A stretch of 64,000 nt of DNA from Acinetobacter sp. HR7 (GCF_000773685.1 NZ_JPQO01000167.1:49100-113099); one strand, 5' to 3'. Positions 10,743 through 20,404 are shown, numbered from the stretch's first letter. The notes: generated by a model not told the origin, from the letters alone. Numbers and translations are program-made.

Positions 10743-11998
10743 TTCAAATTAGTTTAAGTGATGTCGTCTTCGGATTTGCCTTTTTCTATCCGTTATTTAT
10801 GGCTTGGATGTGGATCGCGGGTGGTCTTTGGTTCTTTTTTAAACGTGAGCTGAGCCAAAAGGAATTGCCCAAACCTAGTAATGCTGGATGCAGTATCTTG
10901 ATTCCGTGCTTTAATGAGGCAGAGCAGGTTAGACAGACAATCCGTTATGCCATGCAGACCCAATATCCAAAATTTGAAGTGATTGCAATTAATGATGGGA
11001 GTTCTGATGAAACTGGAGAAATTCTGCATGAACTTGCCAGCAAATATTTAAATTTAAGAATAGTACATCTTGCGGATAATCAAGGTAAAGCTTATGCATT
11101 ACGTGCTGGAGCAATGGTGAGCCGTTATGAATATTTAATTTGTATTGACGGCGATGCCTTAATGCATCCACATTGCACCCTGTGGATGATGCATCATTTG
11201 ACGATGTTCCCGCGTGTCGGGGCAGTGACCGGAAATCCACGTATCCTGAACCGCTCCAGTATTCTAGGTAAGGTACAGGTCGGTGAATTCTCTTCTATTA
11301 TTGGTTTGATTAAACGAGCACAACGTACCTATGGGAGGATTTTTACTGTATCGGGTGTTTGTGCCGGTTTCAGAAAAACTGCGCTAAACCGTATAGGTTA
11401 CTGGCGTGATGACATGATTACGGAGGATATTGATGTATCTTGGCGTCTGCAATTTGACCATTGGGATGTGCAGTACGTTCCTCAAGCGTTGACTTATATC
11501 TATATGCCAGAAACATTTAAAGGTTTATGGAAACAGCGTCTACGTTGGGCACAAGGCGGGATTGAAGTGCTGTTCGCCTATGTGCCAAAAATATTTAAAT
11601 GGCGTTTACGCCGTATGTGGCCAATAGCACTAGAGTCCATGATTAGTGTGCTTTGGGCATATACCATGTTTGGTGTATTCGTTTTGTTCTTCTATGGATT
11701 GTTTTTTCCTGTGGCACCAGAGTGGTACATCAATACACTCATGCCACAATGGTATGGTGTAATACTCGGTTCTAGCTGTCTAATTCAATTCATCGTAAGT
11801 CTATGGATTGATCGTCGTTACGATAAAGGACGAATGTTCAGAAGTTATTTTTGGGTAATTTGGTATCCATTATTTTTCTGGATTTTGACCATGTTAACGA
11901 CAGTAATTGCTTTGCCGAAAACCATTTTTAAAACCCAAACCCGAGCACGGTGGACAAGTCCTGACAGAGGCTACCGTGGTGAGACAGAGGTGGAATAA
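10739..11998 (+). CDS. pgaC: PNAG synthase, GT2 glycosyltransferase PgaC
   Basis: Processive inner-membrane glycosyltransferase that polymerises UDP-GlcNAc into poly-beta-1,6-GlcNAc. The 419 residues start with a membrane helix (about 8-33), then a GT2 domain with NDGSSDETGE, the DGDA metal motif, TEDIDVSWRLQ and the processivity motif QRLRWAQGG. Three hydrophobic segments follow near the C-terminus. It overlaps pgaB by four bases and is one base ahead of pgaD, consistent with tight co-translation. PgaC with PgaD is known in the family to need cyclic di-GMP for activity; a diguanylate cyclase occurs at 62780 but no link is shown. Confidence 0.95.
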   Translation: MIQISLSDVVFGFAFFYPLFMAWMWIAGGLWFFFKRELSQKELPKPSNAGCSILIPCFNEAEQVRQTIRYAMQTQYPKFEVIAINDGSSDETGEILHELASKYLNLRIVHLADNQGKAYALRAGAMVSRYEYLICIDGDALMHPHCTLWMMHHLTMFPRVGAVTGNPRILNRSSILGKVQVGEFSSIIGLIKRAQRTYGRIFTVSGVCAGFRKTALNRIGYWRDDMITEDIDVSWRLQFDHWDVQYVPQALTYIYMPETFKGLWKQRLRWAQGGIEVLFAYVPKIFKWRLRRMWPIALESMISVLWAYTMFGVFVLFFYGLFFPVAPEWYINTLMPQWYGVILGSSCLIQFIVSLWIDRRYDKGRMFRSYFWVIWYPLFFWILTMLTTVIALPKTIFKTQTRARWTSPDRGYRGETEVE

Positions 11999-11999
11999 A

Positions 12000-12578
12000 A
12001 TGCCGAACAATAACAATAATACTGCGCAGAAGCAGATTAAAATTGCAGAATATATAGAAGTCCCTGCAGCAATCGAAATACCAAAGCTTGAGCTTTCTCA
12101 GATAGAAGGTGCCGAATTAGATATTCCAGAATATATTGATGTTCCTGAATATGTGAAAGACCGGACTGGTGGATATACCTTAATGACATTAGGCTGGATG
12201 GCCTGGGCGTGGTTGTTTATGCCACTGGTTTCACTTGCTTTATGGTGGTTTCAGTCAAATCTGGTTATAGGTCAAGTATTAAGTGAACATACTTCTTATC
12301 AAGGACTGACTTTAATAAAGTTGACTATATTGATTGTGGTTGCTTTTTTATGTCTATTGATATGGGCCAGTTATAACTGGATTCGTTTTAATGGTGTTGA
12401 TCGTAGATCTGCACCTAAACCAGTAGAACTACAGCAAATTGCATCGAGTTTTGCACTTGATAAACATGCCCTACTGGAAATGGTACAGGCGAAGAATTTA
12501 ACTTTGCACTATAACAGGGAAGGAAAACTTGAGCAGTACGATATTCAAGGTCAAATTATGAAAGTTTCTTCGGCTTAA
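12000..12578 (+). CDS. pgaD: PNAG synthesis accessory membrane protein PgaD
   Basis: Small inner-membrane partner of PgaC. The 192 residues have a hydrophilic N-terminus with runs of Pro-Glu-Tyr-Ile/Val (EYIEVP, PEYIDVPEYV), two membrane helices (about 62-84 and 101-124) with a short loop, and a cytoplasmic tail. The ATG at 12000 is chosen because AGAGGTGG lies just upstream inside the end of pgaC; an earlier in-frame start at 11907 would overlap pgaC deeply. The last 23 bases overlap the convergent glycosidase gene on the other strand. The family is poorly conserved, so the call rests on position and the two-helix architecture. Confidence 0.85.
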   Translation: MPNNNNNTAQKQIKIAEYIEVPAAIEIPKLELSQIEGAELDIPEYIDVPEYVKDRTGGYTLMTLGWMAWAWLFMPLVSLALWWFQSNLVIGQVLSEHTSYQGLTLIKLTILIVVAFLCLLIWASYNWIRFNGVDRRSAPKPVELQQIASSFALDKHALLEMVQAKNLTLHYNREGKLEQYDIQGQIMKVSSA

Positions 12579-13755
12579 AAATCAATTCGGAGGGGTGTGG
12601 CTGGTAAGGGTCTTCTGGATAATAGCCAATATGCTGCACCCCATTTTCTCTCAATAATTGAATAGTTTCTAAAAGTTCTTCATTCGACAGCTTACGTTGT
12701 GTGTTCCAATCAATAGTCTGAATCTCAAAAATAGTCCGTTTCAATGTTGGATCATATTGGCGGGCTTTCTCAATCAAGTCGAAATAAAACTGTTTCGGGT
12801 CCGTGGCTTTTTCCATATATGGCATTGCCATTACGGCGTTGTAATCATAGTGTTGTAGAGTACTTACTGTGGATTGTGCAAACCACTTTTCGCTTTCAGG
12901 ATTTAGCAGGACAGGGGCATAAGAATTGCGAGCAAACCTGAGATTAGGATGTATTTCTTTTAATTTAAGACTTAATTGTAGGGCAAGGCCATCAAGATAG
13001 GTAGTTTTTGCCTTGGCAAATTTTAATTGATCGGAATGCTCTGGATTACGAAGTAATTTCTCAGCATTTCTAAATCCCCAGCGTTTGTAGACTTGTATGG
13101 CAGAAGCCGAACTGTCTTCAAAGTCATTCAAGGTTATATCGTCGTGGTACAAAATACCATCAACAGTAACTGTGTCCGTGAGAGCTTTATATATCTCATA
13201 AATATAAATGAAATTTTTGGGGTCAAAAGGTGAGAGGCGGATATAGCCTTTAGTACTTTGATTCGCATGTTCTACATAATTTGCTTGATAATGTTGTGGT
13301 AGTTCCCAAGCCCACATCGGTAGCCACGCATATATTGTTTTAACAGTGGTTTGACTACGAATCTGATCAGTGATGTTTTTAAACAAATCTGCTTTTACAG
13401 GTAGATGAGGATTAGGAAAATAAACCTCATGTGCTGAACCATTCGCATCTGGATCAGCGAAAGCTTGCAGGAAAATTGTATTTGGTTGTACTTCTTGGAT
13501 TCTTTTAATTAAATGAGTGATATTCTGCGTTAGTTGTTTTGGATCTGGATCGTAAATATAGTCTATATCCAGATGCATGATCGACATTTCAATTTGTTGA
13601 TCTAACTTATTTTGTTCTGCTGTTGGCGAGTTTGAAGAGAAAGGATTATTTAAGTCATTTGCTGAACTAGAGGCTGGGCTGAGTAAGCTCAAACAAGAAA
13701 TTAAACTGCAACTTATTTTGAATAGTTTTTCTCTAGAAGAAAATTTAATTTTCAT
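12556..13755 (-). CDS. secreted stand-alone PgaB-type (GH153-like) PNAG glycosidase domain
   Basis: The 399 residues correspond to the C-terminal domain of canonical PgaB without the deacetylase domain. Matching segments are HLDIDYIYDPDP (61-72), FLQAFADPDANG (95-106), VYFPNPHLPVKADLF (111-125), ILYHDD (201-206), DFEDSSA (211-217) and HYDYNAVMAMPYME. The YHDD acids, lost in the PgaB encoded at 8934, are present. The N-terminus is a signal peptide; cleavage could follow SSSA near residue 32, or it could be a lipoprotein via LISC (Cys21). It lies convergent to pgaD with a 23-base tail overlap and has a TATAAT on the minus strand at 13780-13785. Likely role: cleavage of deacetylated PNAG in the periplasm or outside the cell. 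Confidence 0.82.
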   Translation of the reverse strand: MKIKFSSREKLFKISCSLISCLSLLSPASSSANDLNNPFSSNSPTAEQNKLDQQIEMSIMHLDIDYIYDPDPKQLTQNITHLIKRIQEVQPNTIFLQAFADPDANGSAHEVYFPNPHLPVKADLFKNITDQIRSQTTVKTIYAWLPMWAWELPQHYQANYVEHANQSTKGYIRLSPFDPKNFIYIYEIYKALTDTVTVDGILYHDDITLNDFEDSSASAIQVYKRWGFRNAEKLLRNPEHSDQLKFAKAKTTYLDGLALQLSLKLKEIHPNLRFARNSYAPVLLNPESEKWFAQSTVSTLQHYDYNAVMAMPYMEKATDPKQFYFDLIEKARQYDPTLKRTIFEIQTIDWNTQRKLSNEELLETIQLLRENGVQHIGYYPEDPYQPHPSELIFKPKKLS

Positions 13756-13873
13756 AATGCTATTCCATTAATTATCGTTATTATAGGGAAATGAATAATA
13801 CCTTATCGACATAATGCTTATTTTTATTATTCAAAATAGCATATTTATTTTCAGGAATATGTTTAATTATTGA

Positions 13874-13901
13874 AAAAGGCTTCCGAACCGGAAGCCTTTT
13901 G
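13874..13901 (-). terminator. terminator after the flotillin gene
   Basis: AAAAGGCTTCC / GGAAGCCTTTT stem with a five-base loop, flanked by A and T runs and so usable on either strand. It lies downstream of the flotillin gene on the minus strand and upstream of the glycosidase gene. Confidence 0.8.
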
Positions 13902-13926
13902 TTCCATATCTTGGAAAATAAAAAGT

Positions 13927-15624
13927 TCAGGCTTTTGATTTTAGGCTCTGCGTCATCCCGTTAATATCTCCACCTTGAATCCCCAATTCACTCATCAAGC
14001 TATCAATAAGGGGTGCCTGGCTGCGATAACGTAGGGCGCTATTCACCACCTGATCGGAGAGGGCAATATTGCCACCTTCATGGTGAGCCTCAGCTCCAGC
14101 AGATGACCCATGCAGACCATTGACTTGTAAAATCTTGATGTCATCAATGTTTTCCATTGGCTTGACACTTTCACGGATAATTTCTGGCAAATATTTCAAC
14201 ATTGCTAAACGAATCTGCATTTCCACCTGTTCAGAAGACAAGACATTATTCGCTTCATTCACTGCACGGGTACCTTCTGCATCTACCTTATATTGTTTCT
14301 CCATCGCTTCAGCGAGTAAAACTTTGGCTTCGGCTTCACCTTTCGCTTTCAGGCGAACTTTTTCAGCTTCGGCTTCAGCGGCAATACGCACGGCTTCTGC
14401 TTCATCCGCAGCGGCCTGTTTTCCAGCTTCCGCAGCAACGGTAATCGCAATCGCTTCTTTTTCTGCCTGTTCTTTTGCAGCCACCAGTTCAACCGCCTTT
14501 TGACGTTCTGCCTGCTGGATCTGACGGACTGTTACGACTTCTTCTTCCGCTTTTACTGCCTGTGCACGTGCAAGGTCAGCTTGGGCTTTGGCTTCAGATT
14601 CAGCGCGAGATTTTTCTGCAATGGCAATGGCGCGATCCTGTTCAGCCAGCTCAATGGTTTTCTTTTGCTCAACTTGTGCTTTTTGTACTAGTTGGGCTTT
14701 TTGGATATTTTCATTTTCAACATCGCGTGCTGCGGCAATGCGTTTTAATTCAATTTCACGTTCTGCTGCAATACGCGCTTCTTCCGCTTCCCGTTTTTTC
14801 GCAGCTTCCTGTGCTGCAATTTCAGCAAGCTGTTCAGCACGGCGAATGGCAATTTCACGTTCCTGTTGCAGCTTGGCATATTCTTCTTCACGGATGATCT
14901 GTAAACGTGCCTGTTCTGCTTCAAGGTTTTTGGCACGAATCGCCAGATCAGTATCCTGTTCAATATGGTTACGTTTACGGCGACGGTCTTCGATGGTTTC
15001 AGTCAGCTTGGTTAAACCTTCGGCATCAAAGGCATTTTGTGGATTGAAATATTTAAAGCCAGTTTGATCTAGGCCAGTTAAAGAAACGGTTTCAAGTTCC
15101 AGGCCATTTTTATGCAAGTCTTCTGAAACTACTTGTTGAACTTTCTGGACGAAGTCGACCCGTTTTTCATGTAGTTCTTCCATCGCCATTTCGGCTGCAA
15201 CGGCACGTAAAGAATCGACGAATTTACCTTCCACCAGATTTTTTAGCTCATTTGGAGACATGGTCTTTTGACCGAGGGTTTGTGCTGCTGTGGCAATGGA
15301 ATCTGCAGTCGGTTTTACCCGGACATAGAACTCTGCCATCACATCGACACGCATACGGTCTCGGGTAATCAGCGCCTGATCATCTGCGCGGCGGACTTCG
15401 AGACGCAGGGTATTCATATTCACTGGAATGATTTCGTGCAGCACCGGTAAAACGATGGCGCCACCGCCAAGAATCACCTTTTCACCGCCCCAACCGGTAC
15501 GAACAAAAGAAATTTCCTTGCTGGAACGGTGATAAAGACGTGCAATGATTAACCCAAAAGTAATCAGAACAACAAAAATTACCCCTGCAATAATTAAAAT
15601 ATTAAATAAATCAAAATCTAGCAT
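13927..15624 (-). CDS. yqiK: flotillin-like membrane scaffold protein (YqiK/FloT family)
   Basis: The 565 residues have one N-terminal membrane helix (about 8-30), an SPFH/band-7 domain (about 40-210, including VLPVLHEIIPVNMNTLRLEV) and a long coiled-coil region (about 220-450) very rich in Ala, Glu, Lys and Arg, the flotillin domain. The C-terminal tail is Gly/Ser-containing. Flotillins assemble in membrane microdomains. The upstream gene on the same strand encodes a YqiJ-like OB-fold membrane protein, the usual partner. Long antisense open frames across the coiled coil are codon-bias artefacts. Confidence 0.92.
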   Translation of the reverse strand: MLDFDLFNILIIAGVIFVVLITFGLIIARLYHRSSKEISFVRTGWGGEKVILGGGAIVLPVLHEIIPVNMNTLRLEVRRADDQALITRDRMRVDVMAEFYVRVKPTADSIATAAQTLGQKTMSPNELKNLVEGKFVDSLRAVAAEMAMEELHEKRVDFVQKVQQVVSEDLHKNGLELETVSLTGLDQTGFKYFNPQNAFDAEGLTKLTETIEDRRRKRNHIEQDTDLAIRAKNLEAEQARLQIIREEEYAKLQQEREIAIRRAEQLAEIAAQEAAKKREAEEARIAAEREIELKRIAAARDVENENIQKAQLVQKAQVEQKKTIELAEQDRAIAIAEKSRAESEAKAQADLARAQAVKAEEEVVTVRQIQQAERQKAVELVAAKEQAEKEAIAITVAAEAGKQAAADEAEAVRIAAEAEAEKVRLKAKGEAEAKVLLAEAMEKQYKVDAEGTRAVNEANNVLSSEQVEMQIRLAMLKYLPEIIRESVKPMENIDDIKILQVNGLHGSSAGAEAHHEGGNIALSDQVVNSALRYRSQAPLIDSLMSELGIQGGDINGMTQSLKSKA

Positions 15625-15689
15625 TGTTATTGAGACCCTATTGTTATGTGTGTAAAACGGTTGAGAATTAATTTTTTTTAATTGCTAAA

Positions 15690-16325
15690 TCAGAGTCTGG
15701 TTGCCTGAAAGCCGACACGTGTTTTTTCTACCAGTACAACATTCTGACCTTGTGGCAAAACTTCATCCGCCGCAGGTTCAACCAGGACATAATGGGTTTG
15801 ACCGAACTGGTCCTGAACCTTGGCTTGGGCCGGGGAGTTGATGCGGGCATCGCCTAGAATAATGGTACCGGTACGGCCAATGAGTTCTTCAATATGAATC
15901 GCGGTGGTTTCATCTTTAGGCATGATTTTCTCAGCCATTTTGGCATTGAAACGTACGATTGGCATGCATAGGAACAGACAGGCAGGGGAAATTAGCCAGC
16001 CACTAAGTAAATAGCCAGTTATCCGTTCAAAGAGGCCCTGCAGGATCAGGCCGCTTAAACCATAGGTACTGAGGAAGATAATCAGCCAGATAAAGATTGG
16101 CAATTTGCCTAAATAAAGCCAGTCAAAAACTTTAGTAAACAGGCTTGGATCTTGCGCGGGATGCAGGTCAGAGAGAGAAGCATCTTCGGGCAGGAGCTGA
16201 TCAAAAACACTTTGCGAACCGCCACCCAAGAACAGCAGGATACATTCCAGGGCTGCAAACATCAGCATCAAGCTTAAACTGATGCTAAATACAATGTTGG
16301 ATGGTTCGGTAAAAAGCTCCCACAT
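15690..16325 (-). CDS. yqiJ: YqiJ-like membrane protein with NfeD-type OB fold
   Basis: The 211 residues contain a hydrophobic N-terminus with membrane helices (about 10-32, 75-100 and 110-130) and a C-terminal small beta-barrel (about 145-211, starting ELIGRTGTIILGDARINSPAQAKV) of the NfeD/OB type. Such proteins are encoded next to flotillins and are thought to act with them in membrane organisation. It is 65 bases upstream of the flotillin gene in the same direction, so they are probably co-transcribed. The biochemical role is not established. Confidence 0.85.
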   Translation of the reverse strand: MWELFTEPSNIVFSISLSLMLMFAALECILLFLGGGSQSVFDQLLPEDASLSDLHPAQDPSLFTKVFDWLYLGKLPIFIWLIIFLSTYGLSGLILQGLFERITGYLLSGWLISPACLFLCMPIVRFNAKMAEKIMPKDETTAIHIEELIGRTGTIILGDARINSPAQAKVQDQFGQTHYVLVEPAADEVLPQGQNVVLVEKTRVGFQATRL

Positions 16326-16845
16326 TCCTCAGGATCTCTATAATTATGGTTTTCATTTTTAGTAAGAATAATTCTTGCTTATAAAAAAGATAACATTGAT
16401 TAAACATTTTGCAATCAAAATCCACACAAAAGTTCCGGGTATGTGACTTGATCGATAAATAATAAATAGGATATTGAGCGAACACTTAAAGGAAATTTTG
16501 GATAATATTTAAAAGATGTCATAAATTTTTAATGTTTATAGGGTTATTAAATAAATTAGGAAACTCAAAAGTTTAGTGCAGCAGCTTTTTCGAGCTACTG
16601 CTTATTAAAGAGGTGATATATAAAGAAGTTTATATTCTTAATGACTTTTAAAAAATGAAAAACTTACGGAAAAAGCAAATATAGTTTCTGATAAATGGTG
16701 GGAAAGCAAGGCTAATTAAGGCATAGGTTTCTTACTTTTCTGTCTTGTTATTAAGCAGTCGAAACAGATGAATCAATAAAAAGAGAACAGCGCAATATTC
16801 GACTAAAGTAGAACAGTACACTATATAAATTAGCCTAAGTAGTAT
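16326..16845. other. 520-base intergenic region without a recognisable gene
   Basis: AT-rich spacer. The only structure noticed is an imperfect hairpin near 16577-16600 (GCAGCAGCT / AGCTACTGC, one mismatch, TTTTCG loop) without a clear T run. The yqiJ promoter should lie in its left part. An open frame at 16285-16485 overlaps yqiJ and has no ribosome site, so I do not call it. Confidence 0.5.
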
Positions 16846-17406
16846 TTAAAGTAATGAAGTCTGAATGCGTACTTTCATATCGAGTGCCTGTTGCAGAATA
16901 TAGGTTTTCATCCACTGGATTTGTTCACCCATAGGATTGGTTTTTACAGCAGTTTGCAGGAAAGCCAGCTCAGGTTTATTAAAAAGTTGTTCTTCTAGAG
17001 CTTTTTCCAGCGCCTGGCTATTTGCTGCTAAAGGCAGAGCCACTAGATAAAAAGCTTTTGGATAATTATAGAAAGCATATAAAAGGTTAAAGGCTTTTTG
17101 GTCACCGCGCAGGTTGCCTGCACCGATTTCATAACTCGGATTCTGATTACTGTGGGTAATGCCCAGAACGTACTCGGCTTGACCCTCTTTAATACGGACC
17201 CCAAACTGTAGCCCGATCTGATCGGCTGTCAGTTCATGCTGTACATAAACATTTAATGGATTGCCATCATCGGCAAAAGGTTCCTGCAAAATCAGCATGT
17301 GTTGTTCATGCTGATAGATATAGCCAGCCAATGGTGCTTGTTCGAGTCGGTTTTTTAATGTTTCGAGATCGTATTGATTAAATGGCATATCTGGAATCAT
17401 CATCAT
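16846..17406 (-). CDS. conserved hypothetical protein, 186 aa
   Basis: I do not recognise a family. The product is acidic and cytoplasmic-looking, without signal peptide or membrane helix, and has an alternating beta pattern in the middle (MLILQEPF, LNVYVQHEL, IGLQFGVRI, YVLGITHSNQ) followed by helices. The start is uncertain: three ATG codons are adjacent (17406, 17403, 17400) with another at 17388, none with a clear Shine-Dalgarno. Codon use fits the neighbours. It stands alone, divergent from cysD, flanked by AT-rich spacers of about 300 and 520 bases. No function is inferred. Confidence 0.7.
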   Translation of the reverse strand: MMMIPDMPFNQYDLETLKNRLEQAPLAGYIYQHEQHMLILQEPFADDGNPLNVYVQHELTADQIGLQFGVRIKEGQAEYVLGITHSNQNPSYEIGAGNLRGDQKAFNLLYAFYNYPKAFYLVALPLAANSQALEKALEEQLFNKPELAFLQTAVKTNPMGEQIQWMKTYILQQALDMKVRIQTSLL

Positions 17407-17710
17407 AAGAGCTACGATCTACTCTAGGTGGTTTTGTTACTATTGAAAACTGCCACTTTATATGATTTTTCTATCAACTTATTATTAAAAAATAGTGGGT
17501 CTTTGAGGCAGAATGCGCGAAAATAGTAAGATCAAATACATTATAAATCATAAGATTGAATAAAACTTATAAGATATATCAGAGATTTTTTATATGATCT
17601 TTTAATATATGGATAGCACAAAACAAGAAAACGTTATGAATACTTAATCACTATAATGAATATAAATTTTATAAAGTGTAATAAGTACACGTGTAATACG
17701 CAGGTTGTCC

Positions 17711-18625
17711 ATGTCATTAAATGAGGAAAGACTTACTCATCTTAAACAGCTAGAAGCTGAGAGTATTCACATCATTCGCGAAGTTGCAGCTGAGTTTGAA
17801 AACCCAGTCATGCTTTACTCAATCGGTAAAGATTCAGCAGTAATGCTGCATTTAGCACTGAAAGCGTTCTATCCTGCCAAGCTTCCATTCCCACTACTCC
17901 ACGTAGATACGGGCTGGAAGTTTAAAGACATGATCAAGTTCCGCGACAACATGGCCAAAGAGCATGGCTTTGATCTGATCGTGCATCAGAACAAAGAAGG
18001 TCGTGATGCGGGCGTAAACCCATTCGACTATGGCAGCTCTAAATATACTGACATTATGAAAACCCAAGGTCTGAAACAGGCACTGGATAAATATCAGTTT
18101 GATGCCGCTTTCGGTGGTGCACGTCGTGACGAAGAAAAATCACGTGCCAAAGAACGTGTTTATTCATTCCGTGATTCTAAACACCGTTGGGATCCTAAAA
18201 ACCAGCGTCCAGAACTTTGGAACCTTTACAACGGTAAAGTCAACAAAGGCGAAAGTATCCGTGTATTCCCTCTGTCTAACTGGACTGAGCTGGACATCTG
18301 GCAATATATCTACCTAGAAAATATCAAACTTGTTCCATTGTACCTAGCTGCTGAACGTCCAGTAGTTGAGCGTAATGGTACGCTGATCATGGTTGATGAT
18401 GAGCGTATGCGCCTGAATCCAGGCGAAGTGCCACAAATGAAATCGGTTCGTTTCCGTACTTTAGGTTGTTACCCATTGACTGGTGCAGTTGAATCTACTG
18501 CAACAACTTTACCGGAAATTATCCAGGAAATGCTTTTAGCGACCACATCTGAACGTCAAGGCCGTATGATCGACCATGACGAAGCAGGTTCGATGGAAAA
18601 GAAAAAGCAGGAAGGTTACTTCTAA
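17711..18625 (+). CDS. cysD: sulfate adenylyltransferase subunit 2
   Basis: Catalytic subunit of ATP sulfurylase, making adenosine 5'-phosphosulfate from sulfate and ATP at the start of assimilatory sulfate reduction. The 304 residues show the PP-loop-type motif [19 protein letters not shown] and the conserved [16 protein letters not shown] segment. The ATG at 17711 is used; an in-frame TTG six bases earlier is less likely. The 300-base spacer upstream is AT-rich with no promoter I could fix. cysN follows after a 165-base gap that contains hairpin-forming repeats. Confidence 0.96.
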   Translation: MSLNEERLTHLKQLEAESIHIIREVAAEFENPVMLYSIGKDSAVMLHLALKAFYPAKLPFPLLHVDTGWKFKDMIKFRDNMAKEHGFDLIVHQNKEGRDAGVNPFDYGSSKYTDIMKTQGLKQALDKYQFDAAFGGARRDEEKSRAKERVYSFRDSKHRWDPKNQRPELWNLYNGKVNKGESIRVFPLSNWTELDIWQYIYLENIKLVPLYLAAERPVVERNGTLIMVDDERMRLNPGEVPQMKSVRFRTLGCYPLTGAVESTATTLPEIIQEMLLATTSERQGRMIDHDEAGSMEKKKQEGYF

Positions 18626-18639
18626 GAATCTTAAGAAAT

Positions 18640-18735
18640 CTCCCTTGCGCAGCAGTGCTGCTCACCCTCTTTGAGAAAGAGGGGGAACTCCTGAAAGAAA
18701 ACGGAGAAAAGTCCTCCTTTAGCAAAGGAGGATTT
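18640..18735. repeat. REP-like intergenic hairpin cluster between cysD and cysN
   Basis: Three adjacent hairpins: GCAGCA / TGCTGC at about 18649, CCTCTTT / AAAGAGG (18666-18672 and 18676-18682), and TCCTCCTTT / AAAGGAGGA (18712-18720 and 18724-18732). A similar pyrimidine-rich cluster follows folD at 27195-27277. These resemble dispersed intergenic repeats. Here the element lies inside a transcription unit and may stabilise cysD mRNA or attenuate cysN. Confidence 0.6.
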
Positions 18736-18790
18736 AGGTGGATTTGAAGATTAGAAACGATTTCTAAACGTATTTGTGGAGCTATGAGCG

Positions 18791-20404
18791 ATGTCTCACC
18801 AATCAGAACTTATTAGCCAAGACATTTTGGCTTATTTGAAACAGCACGAAAATAAAGACTTATTGCGTTTCCTGACTTGCGGTAACGTGGATGATGGTAA
18901 ATCAACCCTGATCGGCCGTCTACTTTACGATTCAAAACTGATTTATGAAGATCAGCTGCAAGCCGTTACCCGTGATTCTAAAAAAGTCGGTACCACTGGC
19001 GATGCACCTGACCTGGCGCTTCTTGTCGATGGTCTGCAAGCTGAACGTGAGCAGGGTATTACCATTGACGTGGCTTACCGTTATTTCTCTACTGAAAAAC
19101 GTAAGTTCATCATTGCCGATACTCCGGGACACGAACAATACACCCGTAACATGGCTACTGGTGCGTCGACTGCGGATCTTGCGATTATCCTGATCGATGC
19201 GCGTTATGGTGTTCAGACTCAAACACGTCGTCACTCATTTATTGCGAGCCTGTTAGGTATTCGTAATATCGTGGTTGCAGTGAACAAAATGGACTTGGTT
19301 GAATTCTCTGAAGCACGCTTCAATGAAATTCAGGCTGAATACAACAAGTTCGTGGATCAGTTAGGCGATCGTAAACCTGCCAACATCATCTTTACGCCGA
19401 TCTCTGCGTTAAATGGTGATAACGTTGTCAACAAATCTCCAAATACACCTTGGTACCAAGGTGAAACTTTAATGGAGACTTTGGAAAACGTTGAAATTGC
19501 GCACGATACCAGCAAACACGAATTCCGTTTCCCAGTTCAATACGTTAACCGTCCGAACCTCGACTTCCGTGGTTTCTGCGGTACCATCGCACTGGGTGAA
19601 GTGAAAGTTGGTGATGAAATTGTTGCACTGCCATCTGGCAAAAAATCAACAGTGAAAGAAATCGTCACTTTTGACGGTAACTTAGATCACGCTGTTGCAG
19701 GTCAGGCGATCACATTAACACTGAACGATGAAATTGATATTTCACGCGGTAACGTGTTGGTGAAAGTGGGCGAACAACCGCTGATTTCACGTTCTGCTCG
19801 CGCATCTGTGGTATGGATGAATGACCAACCGCTGGTGGTGGGTAAACTTTATAACGTGAAGTTTGGTACTCAAACTATTCCGGCGAAAGTTGCGAAAATC
19901 AACTACCGTACCAATGTGAATACATTGGAAAAAATGCAGGTTGAGCAGCTTGATCTGAATGCGATTGCTGACGTGACCATTGAATTTGATGCGCCAGTGG
20001 TATTCGACCGTTATCAAGACAGCCGTTACACAGGTTCATTCATCTTCATTGACCGTCTAAGCAACGTGACTGTTGGTGCGGGTATGGTTGAAGCTGCGGT
20101 AGAATGGACTGCACACAACGAGCCTGTAACTGCTGAAGCACGTGCTGCACGTTTAGGTCAAAAACCTGCTGCAGTAACTGTAACTGCAAAAGCTCTGGAA
20201 AATGCACAAGCACTTGAAAGCCTGTTGATCCAACAAGGTGTGGTTGCAATTGCAAAAGCTGGTCTGACTGCTGAACAGGTTGCGCTTGTACGTGAAACTG
20301 GTGTGGTGGTGATTACTGACCTTGCAGAAGGTACAGATGTGACTTACACAGCCCATGCAATTGAAGAACTTGCTGAGAAAATTGTGGAATTGGTTCGTCT
20401 ATAA
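18791..20404 (+). CDS. cysN: sulfate adenylyltransferase subunit 1 with vestigial C-terminal tail
   Basis: GTPase subunit of ATP sulfurylase that couples GTP hydrolysis to sulfate adenylation. The 537 residues show EF-Tu-like G motifs: [27 protein letters not shown] and NKMD, followed by beta-barrel domains ending [17 protein letters not shown] (about 417-432). The protein is about 60 residues longer than stand-alone CysN and shorter than CysN-CysC fusions. The tail begins [10 protein letters not shown] (about 452-461), like the junction that precedes the APS kinase in fusions, but the kinase P-loop GxxGxGKS is absent. I read the last ~80 residues as a degenerate CysC remnant. A terminator follows at 20419-20449. 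Confidence 0.93.
   Translation: MSHQSELISQDILAYLKQHENKDLLRFLTCGNVDDGKSTLIGRLLYDSKLIYEDQLQAVTRDSKKVGTTGDAPDLALLVDGLQAEREQGITIDVAYRYFSTEKRKFIIADTPGHEQYTRNMATGASTADLAIILIDARYGVQTQTRRHSFIASLLGIRNIVVAVNKMDLVEFSEARFNEIQAEYNKFVDQLGDRKPANIIFTPISALNGDNVVNKSPNTPWYQGETLMETLENVEIAHDTSKHEFRFPVQYVNRPNLDFRGFCGTIALGEVKVGDEIVALPSGKKSTVKEIVTFDGNLDHAVAGQAITLTLNDEIDISRGNVLVKVGEQPLISRSARASVVWMNDQPLVVGKLYNVKFGTQTIPAKVAKINYRTNVNTLEKMQVEQLDLNAIADVTIEFDAPVVFDRYQDSRYTGSFIFIDRLSNVTVGAGMVEAAVEWTAHNEPVTAEARAARLGQKPAAVTVTAKALENAQALESLLIQQGVVAIAKAGLTAEQVALVRETGVVVITDLAEGTDVTYTAHAIEELAEKIVELVRL

Noticed and set aside
14120..15067. Several long open frames antisense to the flotillin gene (14120-14503, 14475-14897, 14588-15067)
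   Set aside because: They mirror the Ala/Glu/Lys/Arg-rich coiled coil of flotillin, give low-complexity proteins and have no ribosome sites.
16285..16485. Minus-strand 66-codon open frame upstream of yqiJ
   Set aside because: It overlaps the yqiJ start, has no Shine-Dalgarno and no recognisable sequence.
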